64,000 nucleotides of DNA from NCBI GenBank assembly GCA_903813345.2, contig CAIIXF020000010.1, forward strand, positions 25,134,425-25,198,424, given 5' to 3'. Under the pieces are notes generated by a model, which was given only the letters and a program-made list of their open reading frames with translations, made no database searches and was not told the origin of the DNA. The position numbers were made by a program, and so were the translations under genes. The number at the start of each line of letters is the position of its first letter. The stretch's first letter is position 1. Positions 38,101 through 53,100 of this stretch are shown here, piece after piece. The DNA comes from Owenia fusiformis (taxonomy: Eukaryota; Annelida; Polychaeta; Sabellida; Oweniidae).

Positions 38101-41100
38101 TCTATGTCAAATAAAACATGTCTAAGGTATGCATGTGCAAATCTCTACAACATTGTAAACAGATATCTAGGTATGTCAATTATATAGAAATCCAGAAATA
38201 AAATGGAAATACTTCCTTCAGATATGACTACCTGCCTTGCTTATTGGTATTATTATTTCACAATAAATATATAACAAGGCATTAACATGACAAAATGTCA
38301 CCACCTAGTTGCTCACAATATTATGAGTTCAAACTTAAGTCAGATTAGAATTTCTGAGAACTTGTAAAGTCAAATTTGAACTTCTGAAAAGATGAAGATG
38401 ATTTTGAAAAAAAAATGTGGTCAATTTGAAGCAAGTTGAAAAAAGACCTTTTTGACCTTTTTTGACCTTGAGAAGGTCATTGAAGGTCAAATGTCAAATC
38501 TAAAGTCAGATTTGAATTTCTGAGAACATGTAGATGATTTTGAAAAAAAATTTAGTCAATTTGAAGCAAGATGAAAAAATACCTTTTTGACCTTTTTTGA
38601 CATTGAGAAGGTCATTGAAGGTCAAATGTCAAATCTAAAGTCAGATTTGAATTTCTGAGAACATGTAGATGATTTTGAAAAAAAAAATTAGTCAATTTGA
38701 AGCAAGTTGAAAAAAGACCTTTTTGACCTTTTTTGACCTTGACAAGGTCATTGAAGGTCAAATGTCAAATCTAAAGACATTATTGAATTTCTGAGAACAT
38801 GTAAATGATTTTGAAAAAAAATTTAGTCAATTTGAAGCAAGATGAAAAAAGACCTTTTTGACCTTTTTTGACATTGAGAAGGTCATTGAAGGTCAAATGT
38901 CAAATCTAAAGTCAGATTTGAATTTCTGAGAACATGTAGATGATTTTGAAAAAAAAATTTAGTCAATTTGAAGCAAGTTGAAAAAAGACCTTTTTGACCT
39001 TTTTTGACTTTGAGAAGGTCATTGAAGGTCAAATGTCAAATCTTAAGTCAAATCTAAAGTCAGATTTGAATTTCTGAGAACACGTAGATGATTTTGAAAA
39101 TTTTTTTTAGTCAATTTGAAGCAAGTTGAAAACAGACCTTTTTGACCTTTTTTGACCTTGAGAAGGTCATTGAAGGTCAAATGTCAAATCTTAAGTCAGA
39201 TTTGAATTTCTGAGAACACGTAGATGATTTTGAAAAAAAAATTTAGTCAATTTGAAGCAAGTTGAAAACAGACCTTTTTGACCTTTTTTGACCTTGAGAA
39301 GGTCATTGAAGGTCAAATGTCAAATCTAAAGTCAGATTTGAATTTCTGAGAACATGTAGATGATTTTGAAAAAAAAATTTAGTCAATTTGAAGCAAGTTG
39401 AAAAAAGACCTTTTTGACCTTTTTTGACTTTGAGAAGGTCATTGAAGGTCAAATGTCAAATCTTAAGTCAAATCTAAAGTCAGATTTGAATTTCTGAGAA
39501 CATGTAGATGATTTTGAAATTTTTTTTTAGTCAATTTGAAGCAAGTTGAAAACAGACCTTTTTGACCTTTTTTGACCTTGAGAAGGTCATTGAAGGTCAA
39601 ATGTCAAATCTTAAGTCAGATTTGAATTTCTGAGAACACGTAGATGATTTTGAAAAAAAAATTTAGTCAATTTGAAGCAAGTTGAAAACAGACATTTTTG
39701 ACCTTTTTTGACCTTGAGAAGGTCATTGAAGGTCAAATGTCAAATCTTAAGTCAAATCTTAACTCAGATTTGAATTTCTGAGAACACTTAGATGATTTTG
39801 AAAAAAAATTTAGTCAATTTGAAGCAAGTTGAAAACAGACCTTTTTTGACCTTGAGAAGGTCATTGAAGGTCAAATGTCAAATCTAAAGTCAGATTTGAA
39901 GGTCAAATGTCAAATCTTAAGTCAGATTTGAATTTCTGAGAACATGTAGATGATTTTGAAAAAATTTTTAGTCAATGTGAAGCAATAATAATTTTTTAAA
40001 ATAATGAAAAATTGTGTTATTACAATGAAATCTGTATTATTCAAATCCAAGATGACTTACCGATACAGATTTGTTGATTGGGGCTCTGTTTGAAGCCTTC
40101 ATTGCAGACGCATTTGTACGAACCATCCATGTTTGTACATTGGCCATTAGGGCACATCTTAGTGTCTGCACATTCATCCATATCTGAAAACAGAAAAAAA
40201 TTGTAAATTGTCAATAGACAATATTTTTTTAGCAAATTATAACATCTAAATTCATAAACAGAATTTCATAACATGACGGACAGACAAATTGAATTCATTC
40301 AATTTCTGATAGATTTATACAACATTGAGTCTTTTATAAACCATTACCATGGCTGTAAATGGAAAAATGAAATAAATGGAAAAAATGAAAAAAGATATGC
40401 AAACTCTAACCTAGCAGTAATATTTCCAACTTGTGGTGATCTTATTAAAACTGAGCTGACCTACCTGTGCAATAGAAGCCATCACTAGATATGGTGAAAC
40501 CTGGTTTGCAGAGACACTTGAAGCTTCCTTCAGTGTTCAAACACTCTCCATTCGTACAGATTCCTGACCTTGTACACTCATCATCATCTACAATAAATAT
40601 AAGTTTGGCATTATTAATTTTGTATTCTAATTAAATATCTCTTAATATCATTTACACATGACCAAAGTAACATGTATAACTATCATCCTTCTAAACTATA
40701 ATATGCACGCTGCTTAATAAGCTATCTATAGGGGTAAACCACAAATTTTTATTTCAAAACAGATCTCAATTATTTTAATACTGGGTAAGCCAAATCAACT
40801 TTACTTGTAATTCCTTGTTCTACCATAATGAAATTGGTCTTACCAATACCCCTCCCCAGAAAAACTTAAAATATCATAATTTGATTCCCAATGATATTTT
40901 GTTCCTACCATTAAATCAGTAAAGAGATAATGCTTTCAAAGTAACAACTGTAAACATTAATGAAATCCAGGTCCTTTCTTCTATAAATTCAATATCAACA
41001 AATTATCAAAGGAGTCTACACTTTGCTCCCTTGGCCCAGGATACAAAAGGATCAAGTCCCAGATACATAAACAAAGTGACCAGTATGTAGGATATCAATC

Positions 41101-44100
41101 AGAGGTGATGTGAGGCCCATCAATAAAATGACATGGGTGTCATCTTAAAATGAAAAGGAGAGTGAAAAAGAGGTGCCATTATTGTAGAGAGGAATATTGT
41201 AAGGAGAAACTACATTGTATATGGAGAGAAACATCAGGGAACCATGCAGTTATTTCAAAGCATTACGTGACATGGAGTAGTATAAGAAAAGACAAACTTT
41301 AAAAGCAAAAGAGACCTCCCAGTGATCTCTCACTGATGTAGACCTAATATTGCCCAAAGCATGACCTCCCAGTGATCTCTCACTGATGTAGACCTTATAT
41401 TGCCCAAAGCATGTGTAAATTCAAAGAGATCAAAAGGGTCGATCAGATTTGGTGACTCAACATTTCAAAATGATTTCAATTTCAGAGCCTTTTTATCTCA
41501 TACTATATTCCTTGTCATGTTTATTTCCTTTTAATATCGAAGAAAGCTATTCCCAGGAAATTATAGATTTTAACATTTATTTGGGAATTTTTCCTTTCCA
41601 TAAGTTACACATGTTTCACAAATAACACATCACTGGATGGTTGTTATTTTTTCTTGCAAATCTTAAATCTCTAAAAGATAACCCAAAGATATATGAAGAT
41701 GTATGTACATGTATGTATGTATGTATACAGTACATTACAAAAATATCATGTTAGTAGTAAGACTGCAGTTGGACCAACTCCTTCTGTACCCCCTCTCTCT
41801 CTCTCTCTCTCTCTCTACCATACCTATACCACAAAAGAGGGAGATGGAGGGGCCTATGGGACAAAGAAAAATGAATATGGCTTAATATTAATGTTCTCTT
41901 ACCGATACAGCCTCCAGCCTCATCCAGTTTGTAGCCTGGGTTACATACACATCTGAATGAAGCTTGTGTGTTGAAACACTTTCCATTGCGACATATCCCT
42001 GGGAACAGTTCACACTCATCAATATCTTTTGTTAATTCCCCAGTACCTTCTCCAGTGCACAAAGTCTTGTAGGTGTCTGGAATAATTGAAATTCATCATT
42101 TTATTTTATCAACTTCAATTGGAGATTATGTGTGTGACTATGTCCTGGGATATATGGGATATATATGAAGTACAAGATATATACAGTGGTGGATAATGTG
42201 GGGGGGGGGGGTCAAGGGACATTATTTTTTCATTTTTTCAAATTATCACAAACGTCCATTATCTATTTATCAGGTCTTGTACATGTTTGTAACAGTGACA
42301 TATAGGAAAACATGGGAAATTGTCAAGTGCATTTGGACAACTGGTGTCTATTATATTTGAACAAGAATGTTATTTGTAACTTATAGACAGTTAAAGCTCA
42401 CGTGGGGTCATTATTGACAGACAGCAACATATCATAACATGGTTGCCTCCTGTTTCCAAGTTCATAAAGTCAGAAAGAAAACAAGCCACAATACCCTTAC
42501 AACTCATTACATCGTAAATTTTATAAAGTCACTATATAATGTTAGACCCCAACAAAATATTCAGATGGGGAAGAGTGTTGTATCAAGTCTTTGTCTCCAT
42601 GTCACCTCCCCCCCCCCCTCCTTCTCCTCACATTTACTATATCAGGGAAGGCCAAATACCTCTTTTACAAATCGAAGTAATGTTGAAATTTAGATATAAC
42701 TCTCAATAATAAAGAACTATCTTTTTTCTCAAATGGTATAAATCACTTGATCTGAACAGGTGAAACGAGAGTGCTACCTTAGAGAAATATAATTATAGGG
42801 TCAAATTTCAAGATGCAAACTCAAGAAGAAAAGAGTGGAATTGGCAAGCAAACAAAGTTGTAATGAATAATCTTAATTGTACAGAAATGCAAGAAAATCA
42901 GGTTTTCATGATTTCAGAGAATAAGCTCATTGATTTAAAAGATCAAGGCATGATATAAGAAACAACAACATAATAGTTTTGTATACTTTTCTGCTGATTA
43001 TAATCTTTCACATCTATTCATAAAGGCAAGTAAGATGGCTTTTATTCCTCACAAATCTATTAATATCAAATGGAAATGTAACCAAAATAAATATATGTTC
43101 AGAATATTACAATTTTTCATTAAAACAAATGTCACCAACCTTTACAGCAGATAATTTAGATTTAATTTATCTTTATTTTATGTATAGAATCCCATGCGGA
43201 AAATGAGTTTGTTTTCTAAAATGTCAAAACCAACTCATAACTTTAGTTCACTGTGAAAAGTTGAATGTTTGAGCAACTCCTGTTCACAACTGTACAAGCC
43301 TTAAGAAATGCCAAACAATCATGGCTGTAGACTGGAAGATGGATTTAACATTTAAACTCATTATGTTTGTTCATATTACTACTATAGGAATCTAGCATTT
43401 CACTACCTCTATTTCAGTACTTGGGGTTCACAATCACAATGTTATCTCCAAATTATCAAATGAACGATGACATTGTAAAGTGCTGTTTTAGATAATATTA
43501 TCACTTGAAGTTGCATTTGTAAATAAATCATTATCATTCAGATGGAATGTTAGGAATTTTACTGAAAATATTTGCTGGAGTTGTCTATAATATAATTTTA
43601 AGAAATAGAAGAATGTTTCAGTATCTTAATATCAAAACATACCATACCATTAAATTAAGGAATGAATAATGATAGGCCATTCAATATGGTGAAATTCAGC
43701 ATGAGTGTGGAATATCACCATATTGAATGGCCTATCATTATTTATTCCAATTCAAACATAAAAAAATGAGGAAAAGATTGTTTAACTTGTGATTCTTTCA
43801 TCAAAAAAGTTGTCAGTGGCCATCAACAGACAGAGAAAATGACCTACATTGGTTGTTTTTAATTTTGGATTGATTTTTCATACATTCTGAATAAAATGAA
43901 GATAGTGGTTTAAGATGGATCAACTCTGGGTGAGAGGTTATCCAAGCTTTGAAATTAGAAAATAGCACATTTTATGGCTACTCACTTTTTCAGAAATTTC
44001 AAATATGGGATGGGATATCAGATTCTCTTTGAATTTAATCTTCAATTTTATTACATGTAGCCCTGTATATTAATGCACAAGTGAGTTTCTAGACTGAGCT

Positions 44101-47100
44101 TACTTTTCCCCTGGCCTATATTAATGCATTTAGAAAGGATTATGATGTTTCAAACCAAGGATCTTTATTTTCAAGACTAGATATTTTCAAATGCTTTGTG
44201 GTATTGCAGTCTAGACAAAAAGATTGATTATTTAATGTTAGGTCAAAAGGAGGTCATTCAATGTTTTTGTACAGTTTAATCTCGGATGTATCAATCACTC
44301 ATTTAAAGGAATCACCATTGAGTAAATTCTTACACCAAAGATGCATTAGTATCCTCCAGTTCTTTTCACTACTTGAAAAGATATATCATGGATTAAAGTA
44401 GGCATTTTAAACATGGCAAAAAATGTTATAACTGTTAAAAATGCCAATGCTAAATGCTGGTCAAATATAACTATTTTCACCCTTCACATTCGTTTGAATT
44501 AGCTTGTCGAAAGAAGGACAACTTTCTATTTATGGTCATTTCCTCGAATTTATCTTAAATGAGTATTAATCAACATTATTTAAGGGTATTTCTTCTCGAT
44601 ATTAATTGGTTGGGCTCCAATGGCTACTGGCAGTAAGGGTGGGGCTGCTAAACTGTAAAATTTGTGTTACTTTTGCACAAACTCTCTGCTCAGGGTAAAC
44701 TATTGTAGATGTTTTGTTAAACCCTTCAGCTCTGATTCTGCCTTTAAGCATTTGATGGAATTCATATAATAGGTTTACCTGAATTTGGAATGGGACAAAC
44801 TTGGCAGAGGCCATCAGCACTGCCCCATCCTTTCCCAACAGAGTTGCAACAGCAGTCAACTAGGCTCACTTTGGTTGGGATGCGATTACGACACTCCCCT
44901 TGGACATACGTCTGGTAGCAATACTTCTTCACAGATCCTGAAATAACATGTATTACCATAACCCTTTTGATTGGAATAAGAACACCACAACAGAAGGACT
45001 CAAATAATATTAACTTGTAAATAGTAATCAGTAAAGCTGTATCAAACTAGATTTAGTATTCTGAATTTGTGCTCCTCAGGATTTTTATGCAAAATTATTT
45101 CATTTATTCTGACTTATAAATTTTTTTTTAAATTTCTTATATTTTCCAAAGGACGATTCTCGGTTTGGAGAACAGTCTCCTGGGCTAATAATTTTTTTCA
45201 TGAAAAATATAGAAATATTACCCAAATTAAACTATGAATATTCAAAAGAGGACATTTAGATCTACAAGATGTAAAAATAACAAATTGGTCTGAAGCAGGG
45301 ATAACGCTCAATTTGACCGATTTAATAAATTACAAGTCTCTATTTGGGGAAAGAAGTTCATCAGTGTACTGCGCGAATATTTTTTTGCGAAAAATCTAGA
45401 AATATTACCCAAATTAAATTATGACTATTCAAAAGAAGACATTCAAATCTATATTATTTTAAAAAATCACATTTGTCCGAAGCAGGGATAATGCTCATTT
45501 AGATTGATGAACTTCGTTCTCCAAACCGAGAATCGTCCTTTTCGATAGAAGGGTGTAAAATATCACGGATTCAGTTTCCTCATTTACAAATGGCCTTCAT
45601 AAGACCCTATCAAGGAGAAAGAAGTTGTTTGTTTAACAGAACTTATCACTTTATTGACTCACATACATTTTTCCCAAGTCATTAGTAAATATTTGAACCA
45701 GATAGACATTGTATCAGCATAATGACTTGTTAGGAATGAACTGCATAATATCCAAACTCTGATAACTCCATGTAAAGAATACAGCAGAACTGGTCTGATT
45801 ATCAAGAGTCAGAAATATGATCAACTCGTATCTCTATGTTTATGTGTAAACCATTAAATAGCTAGGAAGAAATTAACATAGAAATTCCAATAGCATTCTA
45901 TCTCCATAATTGATAGATTAACCTCTACCTTCCCTGACAAAAAATAAACTTCTATCCTATACTAGATTGCAAGGGGGTAAATTGAAATAAGGCAGGTGAG
46001 TGACATCTCATAGATAACCTGTTTCAAATCTTGATCTACCTGGGGATTTCTGAAGGAATACAACTTTACAGTGAAAGATTTATCAGGACTTGTTTTAGGC
46101 GAAATTAAGAAAATTAAGTCGAATAATAGTATCATATATATATTTTATTGACTCTTTAGATGTCATATCATGACATATTAGTCACTAAGGTAGAGCAGTT
46201 CTTCCCATTGTCGAGTTGAAGAACTGGTATCTTTATCCTGGCTAGAACCATAGACAATTCTAGCCAGCGCCAGCCTTTTATCGAGTTAGCAGCACTCTAG
46301 TAATCGCCGGTATAGGTCAGCAGTCATAGGTTACATGTATATCCTCTTTACCTCACCTATTTAAAGAAATTAACCTCACCTATTTAAAGAAATTAACCTC
46401 ACCTATTTAAAGAAATTAACCTCACCTATTTAGAGATCTTATCTAAGCCATATGGTAAAACATCAACTGTTTTAAACAATCATTTTGAGGATGGGAAAGT
46501 GAATCAACACAAAATATATAAAACTACTTATGTTTTCTATTGTTAAACTCAATTTATTCAATATAATATTTGAAAAATCTTGTTCTTATGAATATTAGAA
46601 ATAAGAGACTTTTGCTTGAGACATGTTGTGATTTTTGGGTTCCCTATAAGATGCTTTGTGTCGTTTTCAAGACAGTTTTATGAAAGGGAATGCAATTAAC
46701 TCTTTCATGACCCTAGAAGCTGAACTGATATTTGGCCATGAAATCAGCTGCTATTTATACTGTCAGAAAAAACATTATATCAGGGAACAAATAATCATTA
46801 AACGTAAATAGCAAAGATGGGGATAGTTGTTGAGTCCCCAGTGGGGATGGATTATACTTGAATGAGATAGCATAAATTGAATCTGAAAGCTCAGATCTCC
46901 CATATAACCTAACTTAGTTTGTCTAATTAATTCTATGAGATAAACTAATGATAATAATGTAATATTATGTAACAAACAATGTAACAATTGGACAGTTGCT
47001 GTACCTCTTAGCAAATCCCACTGATTTGTATGGCCTAATACATGTCTGATTTTCTCAAAATTGGAAATACAGATTATACCTAGAAAAAAGTAATCACTAT

Positions 47101-50100
47101 ACAAATCCATATTTGTTAATGTGAATATCATAAATCAATAGCTGGAAATATACTAGTCTATTGTTAAAAACATTCCTTCAAGATCGGGGAAACTATTAAT
47201 AGTGGCTGTGGTAAGAAGACCTCCATGGGGTGACCAACAGAAGTGTGATCAGATTACCAAATATGAGACTTTCAAGTGACCACAACATGAAAAGTCACCT
47301 CTAATGATTCCTATGTTCTCCTACATAAGCATTCCAATCCCAGAGGTTCAGAGTGAAATTGTTATAATGACCTGAACCATCAAACACTGGGATATACAAT
47401 GATAGTGACTGGGAACAGGGATTATTTGCTGACAAGGGTCTTGGACGGGGGGGGAGGGGCATAAGGGTCATGAACAGCTTACAAGGAGAATTTTTTCTAT
47501 GTTAGAAAAGAACATTAACATATAAACACTGTTGCAGGAAGTTCTACTATAAGCTGATTATATACACCAAGTTATGAAGATGAAATTCCCCATCCATATC
47601 TTCATGATTGCACATGCATCTCGCATGCATCGCGCGATCTGATTGGTCTAATTGCGAAATAATGCGCTTCACTTCTATTTTACGAATTTTGCAATGGTCT
47701 TACATTTGCAGTATTATCTGGCCAGAATAGCAAGATTGAGGTATGAGGAAAATATCAATATTTTTTTCAGAAATTACTTGTGTGACAAGAAATTACTTGT
47801 GATCCTTGCATATAAATGATAGTCATTAGATTGATCAAGGGCTGGGAACATAGCATCATTGCACAGGGGTCATTCTGCAGGAATATAGCATCATTGCACA
47901 GAGTTCATTCTGCAGGAATATAGCATCATTGCAAAGAGTTCATTCTGCAAGGCTGTTCTGCAGGAATATAGCATCATTGCACAGGGGTGTCATTCTGCAG
48001 AGTGTTACTGACTTGACATTCCAGTATAAATTCCAGTATAACTTTAACACTGGTTTACATGCATGACTGCATGAATGCCATAAGACATTTCACAACACAA
48101 TTTCATATATAATTCAGATGGCAGACTCAAGTAGTCTATAATTCATTTGCTGTAAACCTGTAAGAAGATAATCACAACTGGCAATATTTTTTCATAAAGG
48201 ATTGGTATCAATATGGTGAAATTTTTGAACACACGTTTCTCTTAAACCAGTCAACTTCTGAAAATTCTACACATCTTCAATTTAATGGTCATCCTTTGAA
48301 TGGTAACAATATAATTTGAAAAATATATATATACTTTTCTCTATATTGTTTTAGAAAACACATCAGACACTTCTTTTGTTCTTGGTATCATATGTTCGGA
48401 ATGAGAAGAAACATCTATCCGAACTTCATTGGAACAAAACGACATAAACACAACGTGTTTAGGTCTCTCAATATTGTAACTGTACAAAGGAAAGTTTGGT
48501 TGATTTTAAAAAAGTATCTTGTTAATGAAATTAAAAAAAAGGTTTATCTTAATTTTTATCAATTTGGGGGGTAATATTGAGAGGCCTAAGAAAATGTTTT
48601 ATATGCTATTTTGTTCCAACAAGATTTGAAGACATTTTATTTCATTCTCAAGAATTGGTAGAATGGAACAAAAAACAAATGCACTAAAAAACAAAAAATG
48701 TTAACAAAAACAGTTATATAAAATACATATAAATAATTTTTACATTAAATTGTTGTCAATCAGTAAACATTACATAAATGACCGTGTTTTTTTACAGAAT
48801 GTTCAATAATTGGTTTAAGAGAAAAACATTGTTGAATTCAGTTAATCATATGGATACCTATCCTTTATTTCAAATCTTTCAAAATGAAAAATATACAAAG
48901 AAGAAATGATTGGTTAAAAAATAAATAAAAAAAAATAATGTGTATTTATAATATGGCCACATAATCAAAATATTAAATCTTGAAAAACAAAATAAAAACA
49001 CAAAATGAAAATTAAGTAAGATGGAACTAAGTAAGTAAGTTGTAAAGCAATGCAACAATGGAATAATACAAATATATCTAGAGGGACTGAGGGGGCAGTT
49101 ACTTTACCTGTCACTTTTCTGTTTTTCTTTTCAATTTTTTAGATATGATTAAGAAGAGTGGGGACAACAGACCCATTATATTTCGGCAATATCTGCAGTC
49201 CCAAATCGAACTGAGAGAGCAGAACAATCATACTTATATTAGCATTCAGGCATCAGTATTTCACTATCTCAACCATCACTGTTGTATCAATATTTATGTT
49301 TCACTTACCATACTTATGATAGCAAGTCTAAACAGCATTTCATATAAACATGTTTTTCTGCTACCTCTACTTATTCCTTAAAATGTTTCTGGAATTTTAT
49401 GAATTTTGGGAGAATCTCAAAAACAATTGTAAGAAATACACTAAATCCAACTCAAGATATACCAAAGAGCATTTTTCATCAAGTATCAATGTGTCAGGTT
49501 TGCTGGTCCTGGCTCACAAGCATCTCCTTAAGGAGACAATGGGATATATATGTAGTTGATGTGTTCATGTCTCACATTTTTTAGATGTAAACTAGAGAAA
49601 AACAGCAACTCCAAGAGTAGCAAATTCCAACCAAACAAAACACATTTTATCAAATCGCTCATAATTTTTAACATGACATGATAGTTGAGTATGGAATTGT
49701 CTTCTTTTGTCAAAAGTTGCACCCATGATGTTATAAGATGCCACATTATCAATTCTTCTCAAAGAGAAGTCATTTGACCATGGGGCATTAGCCTACACAA
49801 TTTGGACCAAATCTAATAACTTACCAGCATTTACACTATCTACATGTACAAAATCATATTTTCCTGGAAAATGGACAGCTTATCTATAACCCTAACAAAC
49901 TTTTATGTGGTAGAATAACAATGAAGTAGTGGTTTTGGAATGTCATATTTGGCCTCCCTCTGATAAGGAGGAACATCCTTAAGGTAATAGGCCTAAAAAC
50001 ATATGTTTGAAATATGTGCTTATAAAAAATAAAAAATTGAAATTCAGTCCCTTGTAAAAAACACTAATCAATAACAGACAGAGGATAACCTAATTATATG

Positions 50101-53100
50101 AAGCAAGGTTTTCAAGGAGAATAATTCTGTGGTTGAAATATGTTATGAATAGATATATTCCATGTGATTCCTCTCTAGTTCTGTGTAACCTCCCCCCCCC
50201 TCCCTTCTCTCTCTCTCTCTCTCTCTCAAGCTAATTTTACACCACAGCAACAGGCCCATAGCCAGTTGGGTTTGGCAGTTTGACCCCCATCCCCACCTGT
50301 TGGCCAAAAATTCTTTCAAAATCAGTTTTTCAACATTCTGAACACTTTCAAGTGAGTTTGGCCAAGCCCCCCCCCCCTCCTTGGAATTTTTTGAAAAGTT
50401 AACCACCCTTGGCAAAAGCTAGCTGCCAGGTGGCAACATTGATACTGCAGTTAAGTTTTCTTGAGGTTGCTCCACAAAAAATACTTAAGAAAATCTCAAT
50501 GAAAATCAAAAAATGTAAAAATAAAATTGTACATCAACTGTGTACTGTGATAAGCATAATTGGAAGCCTCTATTTGTTGTTTGAGTGTAAAGAGCAGCAC
50601 AGTACAAGTGTGATCTTGTAGGTGTTTTTGAATTTTAGCTCTATTTGACTGCCTATTAGCCATATTAGACAGCCATAAAAATAGTCCTGTTTTATATTTA
50701 AGAAATCTTCAAAGCTTAGCATGATGGTTTTACTGATCTTTTAAAGTGATGGTATTTTCTAAGACATTTTCAAGACCATGACAACCCTCTGTTTCTATTC
50801 AATCTAATAATAGGTCGGAAACCATAACCATAAGAGATTTCTTTAAATAGTTCTTATGTTGAACTCATTCGATTTGTTTGTTTATTGTACAAGCTATCAT
50901 GAACACTAGGTGATCATGAACCTTCATACACAGATATCATCTAATCTAAATCATTTCTTATGAATCATGGGGCAATGGCACCTCCATTCCACATACTACA
51001 TAAAACAACATGTAAAACTATTTGCCACAAAAGACTCCATTAACTTCTGCTTAAAATATGCAGAAGAACGCTAATGTGTGACTTTAATGAAGTTTATGGA
51101 TTATTTAAATCAATGTCAGTTTCTGGAATCTTTTACAAAGCCTGAAAAATTGAAACTGACTAATAACCAAAAAACTTGCAAAAACAAGTAATATGTCACT
51201 AAGGTATGGATTTTCCTTGAAAAGTACATTTTTTGAGCTGGATTCACTTATGTCTTAGTGGATATCTCTTGAGACAGCTTGGTATTTCCTCCAAATCTAA
51301 GTAGAGAAGTTAAGTTATTGTTAATATTCGCACACCATCTCAGATTTACTGCTTAGAGAATCAGCTGGTACTTTACTCCACCTTGATTTATTTCAGCATG
51401 GTTCTTACAGTCTTACATATGCTTACCCATTTCAGTGGAGATCCTCATCTACACTCTTTCAATAAGAGATAATCTCTTGGTCTAGACTTTCCCAATTAAA
51501 ATTACCGTAATCACTGGATTCATAAATATATCCATTTTATCTTTAAGAAGGAACTTATTACAGCATTTGGGCCTGAGTATAACAAATTCTACACCATTAA
51601 ATTACAAGGAGAATAAGATGCAGAGAGCAACATTTTCAAGATTTGAAACAGATTCTCTGATTACTAAAGGACTGTTCTACCTTAACCTCATTTTTTCACA
51701 ATTTCCAATTATACAACAAGTCTTCTATGGTTCAAAAGTTAAAATGTTGCAGAGATCAATTTATCAAAAATCTTATTTGCACATGAGAATTTGAACCCAA
51801 AAAATCCAAGAGAGAATAATGTTGGATTGCAAATCCTATTTTTGCTAATCTGATAGAACAAAGTATATTAAGTAAAGCATTAGATTACCTATGCAGCTTT
51901 TCCTATCAGGGGCAAGTGTGAATTCTGGATCACATGTACAAAAGAAGCTGCCCTCCGTATTAGTGCAACGTCCATTCTCGCACACACCCGGTCCAGATAA
52001 ACACTCATTAATATCTGAAAGAAAGAAATAGGGTTACACAATAATGAATCAATAAAACAGGAATAAAGTACAATAATATATTAGTTAGAATACAATGTAA
52101 TAAGTTTCAAAAATTAGTTACATGGCAAAGCCCTACAGAGTAGGGTGGAAATACAATAATGTATTCATGAATATAATAACATGATAACATCAGAAATTAT
52201 GAAAGAAGCCCTAAAACATAATACTTAGCCATCAAAAGAGACAAAATGTGCCTATTTTTCAACATGAAATTAAAACCATAGGTGAAGAACATATAACCAA
52301 AATAACAACTCAATATAACTGACTCAACAAGTCAATATAATTTTGAAATATCTTATTTTAAAATCTTTTATACAAAGTAAAACATCAAAGTTTCATGAGG
52401 TATACAGCTATGAGAAATGTGACAAGAAAATTACTATATATGAATGTAATGTTTACTTTCGAATGATCATAAATAATCAAAATTATTTCTGCAACATGTC
52501 TTTGTGAATGGGCGTAGAATATGTATCATATAACACACATATTTCATCATAATCCCATGTTAGATGTCTTTGAGTCCAGCCCAGTTCAATTTACTCAATA
52601 GATAAAATTTGTTATCATATTCATAGCTATGCTTAATAACAAAATATATATAGAGTGGCTTGCTTATTCTTCCCCTCCCTCTCCCGTCCTACCAATAAAT
52701 GGCTAACAATCATAGCATATATCTATATGTTCTGATTAATTTTCAGATGATGTAGCTGGACATGAATAAACAAGAACACAAATGTGTACAAAATGTCCCC
52801 ACCAATAGGTGATCCTGTCAAATGGTTATCCTAAAAATGAGTAGACACAACCGACACAATTTGAGGACGGGAAATCTAAAATGGCCACCTTAAAATTTAC
52901 CCAGAATGCCATAAAATTAGTCAGTTCTAGATTTCCATACTAAGAACCACTCCTGAAATTGATCCGTCAAACAGATAACCAGAAAACGTGTAAGCAAGAC
53001 TTTACAGACAAGATTTTAGGATGGAAAATCCAAAATGGCTGCCTTAACATTTACCCAGAATGTCAAAAAACTAATCAGTTCTAGATTTTCATACTAAGAA

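Larger units (their letters stand above)
44938..51888 (-). other. Largest intron in the gene seen here
   Basis: 6951 bp between cbEGF2 and TB1. Holds the TIR element 45148-45541, minisatellites at 46351 and 47844, and C/CT runs at 50192-50227 (entries below). The rest is AT-rich with no module pattern; the open frames seen in it (for example 46775-47131) look random. Confidence 0.6.

Noticed and set aside
41693-41956. Forward frames over a serine/leucine stretch
   Set aside because: Created by the (CT)n microsatellite and antisense to exon 5.
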